A DNA stretch of 64,000 nucleotides from Paenibacillus_G sp049942825 (lineage in GTDB: Bacteria > Bacillota > Bacilli > Paenibacillales > NBRC-103111). Shown piece by piece: positions 51,827 through 61,000 of this stretch (positions within the stretch are counted from its first letter, which is position 1; each line of letters begins with the position of its first letter). Below the pieces are notes generated by a model. That model worked only from the letters and a program-made list of their open reading frames with translations, had not been told where the DNA came from and did no database searches. The position numbers were made by a program, and so were the translations under genes. The DNA lies in NCBI RefSeq assembly GCF_049942825.1, contig NZ_CP187970.1:6076001-6140000 (forward strand), given 5' to 3'.

Positions 51827-52792
51827 CTAGTAGACGCCTTCCTCACCGAATTTTTTGGCCAGCCGGTTGGCCCCCAGCACGAGAACCAGCCCCACGAGGG
51901 ATTTGAACAAGCCCACCGCCGCACTGTAGCTGTACTGGGCCTGCGCCAGGCCCTTCACATACACGTAGGTGTCGAAAACCTCGCCCACCTCCCGGTTGGT
52001 CGGCGTCAGCATGAGGAAGATGTGCTCGAAGCCCGAGTCGAGAAAGTTGCCGAGCCGCAGGATGAGCAGGATGATGATCGTGCTGCGGATGGCCGGCAGC
52101 GTGATGTGCCAGAGCTGGCGCCAGCGGCCCGCCCCGTCGATCCGCGCCGCTTCATAGAGCTGCAGGTCGACGCCGGCCAGCGCCGCCAGGAAAATAATCG
52201 TGCCCCAGCCGACTTCCTTCCAGATCGACTGCGTGATGATCATCGTCCGGAACCACTCGGGCTCAAGCAGGAAGGCGACCTTCTCGCCGAACAGGTAGAA
52301 GAGCAGCTCGTTGAGCACCCCGTTCTCAGTCGTCAGCAGCATGTAAAAGATCCCCACGACAACGACCCACGACACAAAATGCGGAATATATACCAGCGTC
52401 TGCACGAACCGCTTGAACCGCTCTCGCCGTACCTCGTTCATCATCAGAGCGAGCACGATCGGCAGCGGAAAGAAGAAGATCAGGTTGTAGAGTGCAAGGA
52501 CGACGGTATTGCGGAACAGCGTCCAGAACTGCGGCTCCGCGAAGAAGCGCCGGAAGTGCTTCAGCCCCACCCAAGGGCTGTCGGCGTACCCGAGATGCGG
52601 CTTGAAGTCCTGGAACGCCATAACCACCCCGTACATCGGTACATACTTGAAGATGATAAAATAAGCGACGCCCGGCAGCAGCATGAGATACAGCCACTTG
52701 TCCCGGATCACGTCCCTGAGCCAGGCGCTGCGGCTCTTCAGCCGGGCATCCGCGCCCGACCCGCCGGCAGGCCATGCCGATTCTGCCTTCAT
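51827..52792 (-). CDS. ABC sugar permease, LplB-like
   Basis: A 321-residue permease with the marks YLMLLPGVAYFIIFKYVPMYG, GLKHFRRFF and EAARIDGAGRWRQLWHITLP. LplB-like permeases pair with YtcP-like partners and large binding lipoproteins to import complex oligosaccharides. It is the first gene of the operon, 595 bp from the AraC-type regulator, which is the likely activator. Confidence 0.9.
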   Translation of the reverse strand: MKAESAWPAGGSGADARLKSRSAWLRDVIRDKWLYLMLLPGVAYFIIFKYVPMYGVVMAFQDFKPHLGYADSPWVGLKHFRRFFAEPQFWTLFRNTVVLALYNLIFFFPLPIVLALMMNEVRRERFKRFVQTLVYIPHFVSWVVVVGIFYMLLTTENGVLNELLFYLFGEKVAFLLEPEWFRTMIITQSIWKEVGWGTIIFLAALAGVDLQLYEAARIDGAGRWRQLWHITLPAIRSTIIILLILRLGNFLDSGFEHIFLMLTPTNREVGEVFDTYVYVKGLAQAQYSYSAAVGLFKSLVGLVLVLGANRLAKKFGEEGVY

Positions 52793-53387
52793 GTTCCCGG
52801 TCCTCCCCGTGAATTGGTGATGTCCCCATTATCCGGGGAGGAGACGCGCCAGGCTATAGCCGGGGGATAACTTCCTTTGGGGGGACCAGAGGAATAGGCG
52901 CTGCAGAGGGCGATGCCGAACGGGCGCATAGCCTTGAAGCAACCCCGTGTGCAGAAAGCAACCAGGCCTGGGCATGGGCTCTACCGGTATCCGGCGGGAG
53001 AGGAAGAAAGGCGGCTTGCTCCAGGGGAAGCAGCCCGGCGGTTGACCGGGAGACGGAATGTTCCTTGCCCCAGGCGCGGGGCTGCAGGCAGCGGCTCACC
53101 ATGCTGCGGTTCTCCAATATGCGGGATCGGTGCGGAAGCTTATCCGGCACCGGCGATGGAAGGGGCGCCTGCAGGCTGCCGACTCGCCGGCCCCCTGGCC
53201 TGCCTGCCAAAGTCGTCCGTCCCGCCCGCTCTATTGCCCTGCGGCAGCCTTTCTCCTTTTTGCACGTGCACATGTCGGACCATCCGCTATCCCTGCCGTA
53301 AGGTCAGCCTGCGGCCCCTTCTCCATCTTGAGAGTCGGCACGGCATACCAAACGGGGCAGTCCCGGCCGGGCTCCCCGTGTGGCGTG
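52793..53387. other. Intergenic region, no gene seen
   Basis: A GC-rich stretch between the ABC operon start and the end of the regulator gene. It must hold the operon promoter, but no clear -35/-10 pair was found. A CGGGG/CCCCG hairpin near 53352-53377 may end the regulator transcript. No open frame here has a ribosome site. Confidence 0.4.
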
Positions 53388-55712
53388 TTATCCTTGCTGG
53401 TCGATGAGGTCCCTGTACTGACCCGGCGTCATGCCGAAGGTCTTGCGGAAGCTGCGGATGAATGCGCTGATGTTCTTGTACTGCAGCTTCTCCCCCACCT
53501 CGGAGATCTTCAGCGTGGTCGTCTCCAGCAGCACCTTGGCCATGTTCATCCGGTATTCGGAGAGATAGTCGCTGAACGGCACGCCCATCTCCCGCTTGAA
53601 TACCCGGCTGAGGTACACGGGGTGAAAATTCAGCTCCGCCGCGCACGACTCCAGCGTGATGTCCCCATCGTACCCCTCGTGGATCATGCCGACGAGGCGG
53701 TCCGCGATGTTCACGTACTGCGATTCGTTCTTCTCGGAGAGCAGGGCAATGATCGGCGCGAACAGGCGGGTGGCGAACCAGAGCGAGATCTCTTCCCGGG
53801 TGCGCAGCCGCATCAGCCGCTCCACCGCGCTGTCGCCCGCCAGCACCTTGCGCAGCGGGACGCCCTGGTCCTGCACGAGCAGCAGCAGGCGGCTCATGAG
53901 CTGAAGCAGCAGCAGATGGTGCTCCTGCGTGAAGCTGTCCTTATGCAGCACCGCCGACAGATACTGGTCGAAGACCGCGGACGCCCGCTCGGGCTGCATC
54001 TCCCGCAGGGCCTGCACGAGCTGCTCCTCGAGCACCTTGAGATGGGCGTAGACCGTGGTGCCGCTGCCTTCCTGCCGGGCGATATCCTCGTAGCGCACGA
54101 TAATCTCCGGGCCGAGCGAGATGCGGCACTTCAGGGCGTCGAGGCTCTCGCCGTAGGCCTTGACCGTATCGGACAGCCGGGTGAAAGGCTGCGAGATGCC
54201 GATGCTCACCTGAAGCTGCAGGTAACTCCCCACATGGGTACGGATCGCCTCCGCCGTGTGGTAGAATTCCTCCTTCAGCGCCTCAGGGTCCTCCGTCTGG
54301 GAGGCCAGCAGGGTGACCTGCGTTTCGTCGAGCAGAATCGGAGAGAACCGGCCGGAGGACGGAAGCAGCTCGCCGACAATGTTGTTCACGGCAAACAGCA
54401 GCAGCTCCCGGTCTTCCTCCGCATATCGGGTCTCCTGCAGGTTGTCGATCGCCAGCGTCAGCACCCCGAGGCCCTTCCACCCTTGGGGGAAGCCGTACAT
54501 CTGGGAACGGTATTCCACGTCGTTCGTGGAGATCTGGCCCGTGAACAGCTTCAGCACGAAGAACTCCTTGAGGTGGCCGGCCTGCCCCTCCATCCTCTCC
54601 TGCAGCTGGGACCGGGAGACGGCCAGCGACTGAAGGCTCTGCCGGATGTAGGCGATCTCGTCGCCGCCTTCCCTTGCTTCCTCCGGCCGCTCCGGCGTCA
54701 GCCCCCGGCTGTATTCGAGCAGGCTGCGGATCGGCGAGTACATGCGCCGGGAGCCGATGTACGCGAAGATGAGCACCAGCAGAAGAATCAGCGCGCATGC
54801 AGCTCCGGTGACCAGCGCGATCTTCTTCGGCTCCTTCGTGATCTCCGCCTGCGAGATCAGGGACACATACGTCCATCCGTTGTACCCGGAGGTGCGGTAC
54901 AGCACGCTGACCTTCTCGCCGCCCGCCTCCGCATGGAAGAAGCCGGTCCGGCCGCCCGGGCTGCCGGCCAGCTCGGCGATTCGGCTATTGATGTCCGCCA
55001 GCTGCGCCTGCTCCTCCGGCGCCGCCAGGAAAGCAAGACCGCTGCCGTCCAGCACATAGTTGTTCCCCAGGCGGTTCTTCGGGGCGAGCAGATCGCGGAT
55101 GTCATCCTTCGCCAGATGGACGACGAGCAGCCCTTTGGGCGCCATGGAGCGGGGCAGCAGCGGGATTTTGTGCACCAGCGTCACCGTCTCGGTGGTGGTG
55201 TCCACCGATTCCACTCCCGGCGACACACCGCTCGACGACACGGGAACCGGGCGGCCCCGCGTGCTCCAGAAGATGCTTGCCGGGTGCATCGCGTAAGCGG
55301 CGAATTCCCGGCGGTTCTCCATCGCACTCAGCTTGTAGAGCATCCCGAGCGAGACGGCCCAATCGCGGTCGATATTGACGAGATACGCCTGCTTGATGAC
55401 CGCCTCCGTCTGCAAATGGGACAGCTCGGCCGACAGCTCGCGCACCTCCGGGAACTCGCCCGGCGTCAGCGTTTCGTTCATCGCCGCTTTGACGCGGGAG
55501 GAGGAGACGAATTGGGTTGCCGACATCTCGAGCGACTTCAGCGTCTGTTCGACCCGCATCTGGGTCTGGGACAGCAGCTGCATGTTCCCTTCACTTACTT
55601 TTTTCTCGATATCCCCTGCCGCGATATAGTAGGAGACGATGCCGATGAACACGGTTGGCAGCGCACCCAGTACCAGACTGAAGACCAGCAGCCGAAGCAA
55701 ATAACCCTTCAT
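53388..55712 (-). CDS. Membrane-bound AraC-family regulator (YesN/YtdP-like)
   Basis: A 774-residue one-component sensor-regulator. TM helix 1 is at residues 7-30, a large extracellular Cache-like sensor domain runs to about 295, and TM helix 2 is at 298-319. After a cytoplasmic linker the last 100 residues form an AraC DNA-binding domain (ESCAAELNFHPVYLSRVFKR, GEKLQYKNISAFIRSFRK, GMTPGQYRD). Such proteins in Paenibacillus usually lie next to LplB/YtcP importers and control them. I start at the ATG at 55712, after GGAAGGGG; the longer frame from 55811 would hide the first helix. It is on the same strand as the ABC operon and upstream of it. Confidence 0.88.
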   Translation of the reverse strand: MKGYLLRLLVFSLVLGALPTVFIGIVSYYIAAGDIEKKVSEGNMQLLSQTQMRVEQTLKSLEMSATQFVSSSRVKAAMNETLTPGEFPEVRELSAELSHLQTEAVIKQAYLVNIDRDWAVSLGMLYKLSAMENRREFAAYAMHPASIFWSTRGRPVPVSSSGVSPGVESVDTTTETVTLVHKIPLLPRSMAPKGLLVVHLAKDDIRDLLAPKNRLGNNYVLDGSGLAFLAAPEEQAQLADINSRIAELAGSPGGRTGFFHAEAGGEKVSVLYRTSGYNGWTYVSLISQAEITKEPKKIALVTGAACALILLLVLIFAYIGSRRMYSPIRSLLEYSRGLTPERPEEAREGGDEIAYIRQSLQSLAVSRSQLQERMEGQAGHLKEFFVLKLFTGQISTNDVEYRSQMYGFPQGWKGLGVLTLAIDNLQETRYAEEDRELLLFAVNNIVGELLPSSGRFSPILLDETQVTLLASQTEDPEALKEEFYHTAEAIRTHVGSYLQLQVSIGISQPFTRLSDTVKAYGESLDALKCRISLGPEIIVRYEDIARQEGSGTTVYAHLKVLEEQLVQALREMQPERASAVFDQYLSAVLHKDSFTQEHHLLLLQLMSRLLLLVQDQGVPLRKVLAGDSAVERLMRLRTREEISLWFATRLFAPIIALLSEKNESQYVNIADRLVGMIHEGYDGDITLESCAAELNFHPVYLSRVFKREMGVPFSDYLSEYRMNMAKVLLETTTLKISEVGEKLQYKNISAFIRSFRKTFGMTPGQYRDLIDQQG

Positions 55713-56019
55713 GTCGATTTCTACCCCTTCCCGGAAGGGCAGGCTTCTGCTCTCGTGTCGGTTCGTCCTGGTGTCTGGTGTGCCGCCCTGCCCTGCTCGC
55801 AGTATATTCATGTCAAGTATCGCCTACAGCCCGTACTGCTTACAAGAGAAAAAATAGAGCGCTTTCTTTATAAATCAGTGGAAAGCCGTCAAATCCCCCG
55901 GAAGGAAGCTGTCACAACACTCCCCGCCTCCGCTGCGTCCCCCTCCAGGCTCCATGCCGACTGCAATGGGATTCGCCGCTGCCCGCTTAGCCCGGCATGC
56001 CGCCTCCCGCCCTAAGACG

Positions 56020-56048
56020 CAGGGACCGGAAACGGGTTCCGGTCCCTG
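56020..56048 (-). terminator. Strong hairpin after the second xylosidase gene
   Basis: CAGGGACCGGAA (56020-56031) and TTCCGGTCCCTG (56037-56048) form a perfect 12-bp stem with a 5-base loop, 95 bp past the GH43 stop. It has no T-run, so it may stabilise the message rather than terminate it. The rest of 55713-56142 shows no gene. Confidence 0.6.
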
Positions 56049-56142
56049 TATCCTGCTATGGCTGCGGAAGGGAAGAGCATGCTGCCGGCCGGATCGGTAC
56101 GGTCCGCACGTCCTCACCGGTCTTTCCCTTCATCCCGCTTCC

Positions 56143-57699
56143 TTACACGGACTCCACGCGGAACCAAGGGAAGTCGGCATGACCGCCGTCCCCTCCGAGG
56201 CAGAACAAGCCGAGCTTCGCGCCGACCCATCCGCCCGGGACGGCATCGAACGGCTCGCCGATCGTCTCGTACTCGGCACCGTCCAGGCTGTACTCGAAGG
56301 TGCATACGGCTTCAAGCACGATCTTCACCCGCAGATAGACCCGCACGGCAGCGTCCAGCGCCACCACCGCCGCCACGGCTTCGGAAGAGGATTCTTTATT
56401 GCCCGTCCCAGCGACGAAAACGAGCTCCGTCCGCTGTCCAGTGCTGCGCAGGGCGGCATAGCGGTAGTCGTGGCCGAACACGGTCAGGCCGGCCAGCGTC
56501 TCGCCGGAGCCCGGCGTGAGCGTCAGTGCGGTGGAGGCTGTCAGCTCAGGTGCCGGAAGCTTCTGGCAGAGCACGTTCGGCGCATCGTAGAACGTCGTCG
56601 ACCCTTCCGGCAGCGCGCGGGCGAACAGCCGCAGCTGGCCCGGATTTTCCGTGAGCGAGTGCCAGCCCGGTTCGCGGTTGCCCTGCCACTGCCACTGCAG
56701 GCCGAGCTCCGCCTTCTCGAACTCGTCGGAGGTCTCCGGTACGGCAGGAGGATAGGTGCGGCCGACATCCGGCTTCTTATGGGTGAGCACCGGCTCGCCG
56801 ATGCCGTCACCGTTCGTGTCGATCCCCATCACCGGCCAGTCGTTCTCCCAGCCCATCGGCTGGAGGTGGACGATCCGCCCGTAAGCCTCGCGGTCCTGGA
56901 AGTGGAGGAACCACGATTCGCCGGACTCCAGCTCGACATAGCCGCCCTGGTGCGGTCCGTTCACGATGCTGTCCCCCTGGTGGAGCACAACCTTCTCCTC
57001 ATAGGGGCCGAAGACCGAGCGCGAGCGGAGCACCAGCTGCCATCCAACCGATACGCCGCCGGCCGGAGCAAAGATGTAATAATAGCCGTTCCGCTTATAG
57101 AACTTCGGCCCTTCGACCGTCGGGTGATGCTCCGTACCGTCGAATATCATCACGCCGTCGTCGAGCAGCGACCTGCCGTCCGGGCTCATCCGGCACACCT
57201 GCAGACGGCTCTTGATGCCGCAGCGGCTCTTCGCGAACGCATGCACGAGATAGGCCTGTCCGTCCTCATCCCACAGCGGGCAGGTGTCGATGATGCCTTT
57301 GGCCTCCTTCACCAGGTGCAGCGGGGACCAGGGACCCGCCGGATTCTCGGCGTTCGTCATGTAGACTCCCTCGTCCGGGAAGCCGACGTAGATCCAGTAC
57401 TTGCCGTCGTGGTACCGCAGGCTGGGCGCCCAGACGCCGTCCCCGTGGCGGACCTTGCCGTTGAAGCTGTCCGGCAGCCGGTCCACGGCATGGGTCAGGA
57501 TCGTCCAGTTCACGAGATCCTTGGAGTGCAGGATCGGCAGGCCCGGTGAGCTGACGAAGCTCGAGGCGGTCATATAAAAATCTTCTCCGACGCGGATCAC
57601 ATCGGGATCCGAATAGTCGGCATACAGGATCGGATTGCGGTACTGCCCGCTGCCGAGGTCCGCGTACCATACGGGTTGTTCTTGTGAAGTCGTATTCAT
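56143..57699 (-). CDS. GH43 enzyme with C-terminal beta-sandwich
   Basis: A 518-residue GH43 protein without a signal peptide. Likely catalytic residues are Asp in LYADYSDPDVIRVG, Asp in GIIDTCPLWDEDG and Glu in PTVEGPKFYKRNGYYYIF. From about residue 315 a beta-xylosidase-type sandwich follows. It differs clearly from the enzyme at 49229, so the two probably split xylosidase and arabinosidase roles. AGAAAGGGGC lies before the ATG at 57699. It stands between the AraC regulator gene and the pectinase gene, all on the minus strand. Confidence 0.86.
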   Translation of the reverse strand: MNTTSQEQPVWYADLGSGQYRNPILYADYSDPDVIRVGEDFYMTASSFVSSPGLPILHSKDLVNWTILTHAVDRLPDSFNGKVRHGDGVWAPSLRYHDGKYWIYVGFPDEGVYMTNAENPAGPWSPLHLVKEAKGIIDTCPLWDEDGQAYLVHAFAKSRCGIKSRLQVCRMSPDGRSLLDDGVMIFDGTEHHPTVEGPKFYKRNGYYYIFAPAGGVSVGWQLVLRSRSVFGPYEEKVVLHQGDSIVNGPHQGGYVELESGESWFLHFQDREAYGRIVHLQPMGWENDWPVMGIDTNGDGIGEPVLTHKKPDVGRTYPPAVPETSDEFEKAELGLQWQWQGNREPGWHSLTENPGQLRLFARALPEGSTTFYDAPNVLCQKLPAPELTASTALTLTPGSGETLAGLTVFGHDYRYAALRSTGQRTELVFVAGTGNKESSSEAVAAVVALDAAVRVYLRVKIVLEAVCTFEYSLDGAEYETIGEPFDAVPGGWVGAKLGLFCLGGDGGHADFPWFRVESV

Positions 57700-57883
57700 G
57701 GTTTGATGAGCCCCTTTCTATAGCCGTTTTTAGGATGGGAAATCGTATTCGGTCTGAAGGTAAAAGATACGGCAGCCGCAGCTGCATTCCGGAATATAGC
57801 CTTCATTCTAAAGCAAAATTATGTGCACTTCTACCTGTTTTCTTGACCCTAGGGCCCGAAAATTGTCTATCCTTGTTCCCCCA

Positions 57884-57925
57884 AAGAAAAGCTTATCCCC
57901 TGCTCTAAGCGGAGCAGGGGATAAG
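57884..57925 (-). terminator. Terminator of the pectate lyase-pectinesterase gene
   Basis: CTTATCCCCTGCTC (57892-57905) and GAGCAGGGGATAAG (57912-57925) form a perfect 14-bp stem with a 6-base loop. On the minus strand CTTTTCTTT follows. The other bases of 57700-58071 hold no gene. Confidence 0.9.
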
Positions 57926-58071
57926 CGGAAGACTACAGCGCCGGGTTCCCGGCGCGGGAGAGGGAATCTCCCGGCGGACGATCCCCCAAGGGGCGGCAGG
58001 CAGGGCACCTGCCGGCTTCCTTACCCCTCCGCCTGCAAGGATGCTGCCGGATGGAACAGTTCGGCGCCTTT

Positions 58072-61000
58072 TTACGGCTTCACCGATACCTTCACTACGG
58101 CATCCGTTCGGTTGCCTGCCTTATCCGTCGCCGTATACGTAATCGTATAGACGCGATCTCCGTAGCGCTCCGCCCGGAGCTGGAAATCAGCGTCATTCGT
58201 CCCGTAAGCCGCGCCTTGGATGTCCTTCGGCAGATCATCCCGGCCAAGACCCGCGTCCGCTTCGCTGCTTGTAATGGACTTCAGCACGACGGACGCGATG
58301 CCGGAGCCCGAATCCGAGCTCTTCACCGTCACATGGATGGGAACCATGCGGTGGTTCGGCGGCCAGAGCTTCGATGTATTGACGCTGAGCGTCAGCGACG
58401 GCGCCGACTTGTCGATCACGCTGACCCTCGCGGTGGCCGAGCCCTTATTGCCCGCCGCATCCACGAAGGTGAAGGTGAACGAACCGTTGGCCTCGAAGGT
58501 GTAGCTGAGGGACCCGTTATTGTTCGTGACGGTCACCGGCTCGCTCGGCACGATCGTGGCTGTCACCGACCCGTTCGTCGGACCGTAAGCGCTGTACGTA
58601 ACCGTGGCGGTGGGCGGCACGGTGTCCACCGGCTTATCCACCCGGAAATGAACCTGGTACGTACCGGCGGTACCGTCCTGGGCGGTTACCTTCACAGAAG
58701 CCGTCCCCGGAAGCGCCGCAGCCTGCTCGACCTGCACTGCGGAGCCTGCCGCGTAGACAGACGCAGTAACGGTCGGTGCGGCTGTGGTTCCCGCCGGCAG
58801 GAGCACTTCATACTCCGTGATCTCCGGACGGAAGCCCGCTACGGGCACCCCGTCCGTCTTCAACGCAGCGAGCTGGGTACTGCCGCCGAGCAGCGGAGTG
58901 CGCTTCAGCGGATTCCAGCCGTCCGTGCCCGGAAGCGTGACTTCCGGCAGCAGGGCGGCCGCTTCCTCTGCCGTCAGCTGCTTCGACCAGCGGTAGCGGT
59001 CCTGCGGCTTCGCCCCCGGCCCGTAGCTCGCGTATTCGTTGTAGCTCGCCGTCAGCTCGTTGGCGGCATTGCCCCAGTTATCCCAGCCGGTCGGCCGGAT
59101 ATGGTCGTCCATATACGTGTTGACATAGCTGACCTTGGCATAAGGTCTCCAAGGGCGGCCGAGCGCGACGGTGCCGGTGAGTCCGGGCTCCGCCGTCAGC
59201 CGGCTGTTCAGGAACAGGTAGCCCATGCCGCCCTGCGGCGTGGAGGCTGCCGTAACGTAGCCTCCGGCCAAGCTGTGGATCACGCAGTTCTGGAAGACGA
59301 GCGAGGCGGAGCCGAAGATGTAGTCGACGGTGCCTTCAATATGGCTGTCCACGAACACCTGGCGGCCGTCGTTCGCGTAGAACGTATCCTGGAAGGCCGT
59401 CAGCTTGACGCTGCGGAAGAACATCCGGTCTCCCTTGGTCAAGAGCGCCACCGCCTGACCGGCGAACTGGCCGGCATCGTTGGCGACCGTCAGGTTCTCT
59501 GCGGTGAAGTCATTCGCCGATACCGTGAACGAGGCGCTGCCGGTGGTGCCGAGCTCGCGGCCGCTCGCATCCAGTGTCTTGGCGCTGTCGCCGTAGATCA
59601 GCACGGTGCCTTCCCGGCTCTCGCCGATCATGCGGATCTTCACTTTGGAGGAAGGAATGTTGAGCTTCTCGCGGTATACACCGTCCTTGATCTTAATGAC
59701 TGTCGTGACCGGGCTGTTGTCCGGCACGGCGTTAATCGCCTCCTGCACCTTGGCGTACATGCCGCTGCCGTCCGCCGCTACCGTCAGTACGGCAGCCGGC
59801 GCCTCCTGCACAGGGGCGGTCGACCCGCTCTCCCCCGCGGCATTGACGGCGCTGACAAGGTAGTAATAGGTCTTCCCGTTCACCAACCCGGTATCCTTAT
59901 AGGTGGTGCCGGACACCTGCGAAGCGATCGTCACGAATCCGCCGTCCGGGCTCTCGCTCCGCTTGACGCTGTAGGCATCGGCACCGGATGCCGCCGTCCA
60001 GAACAGCGCGGCTTCCCCGCTGCCCGGCTCCGCCCGCAGTCCCTGCGGAACGGCCGGCACACCCCCGGCTGCGGCAGGACGTACGGCCGCTGGAGCGGAG
60101 TCGAGCCCGCGTACCTCGTCGTTGCGTGCCGTCACGGTGTAGTAGTACGGCACGCCTTGCGGCAGACCTTCCTCCCTGTACGAGAGGCCGGCCGTATCCG
60201 TCAGGGCCGTATAAGGTCCTTCCGGCGCTGCGGCACGCTTCACTTCATAGGAGGATGCACCCTCCACCGCATTCCAGCTCAGCGTAACGCTGTCTGCTCC
60301 GGCTGTTCCCGTCACGGCAGGCGTTCCGAGCGCCGCCGCCGGCAGCACGGTTACGGCCGGAGCGTCCGCCCCTTCCCCGCCCACGCTGGAGGCCGACACG
60401 GTGTAATAGTAAGGGGTGCCGTTGATAAGACCCCCATCGCGGAAGGTCGTGCCGGTTACCTTGGCCGCCACCACGGTGAACGGTCCTGCTGCATTCTCAG
60501 CACGCTTAACGGTGTAGTACGAGGCGCCTTCTGACGGCTGCCACGTGAGGTCCGCCTGCGTGCTGCGGGCCTGCGCCGTCAGCCCTGCCGGAGCCTCCGG
60601 CTTCACGGCGTCCTCGGACGGCGTCACGGCAATCTGCCCGGACGGTCCGCTCTCGCCGGTCGGCCCGGTGGCCGTGACGACATAGTAGTACGTCGTCCCG
60701 TTCGTGAGGCCTTCGTCAATATACTGCGTCGTCGTTAGGCCGGACGCCACAGCCGTGTAAGGGCCTCCGCTGACGTTGGACCGCTTCACCGTATAGGAAG
60801 CGGCACCGGCCGCTGACGTCCAGTTCAGCTGGACCTTGCCGCTGCCCGGAAGCGCCGTAAGTCCCTGAGGTGTGGCGATCGGCTCCACATACACTTTGAG
60901 GTTATCGTAATACAGCGTGCCTTTGCCCGTCCCCGGCGTCTTCGCCAGAATCCGGCCGATACCCGCGCCCGCCAGATCGGCCTGGAAGTCCACACCGAGA

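Noticed and set aside
53058..56015. 985-codon open frame on the plus strand
   Set aside because: It is antisense to the AraC-type regulator gene, which has clear domains; long antisense frames are common in GC-rich codons.
58051..60534. 827-codon open frame on the plus strand
   Set aside because: Antisense to the pectinesterase part of the multidomain pectinase; Arg/His-rich with no recognisable domain.
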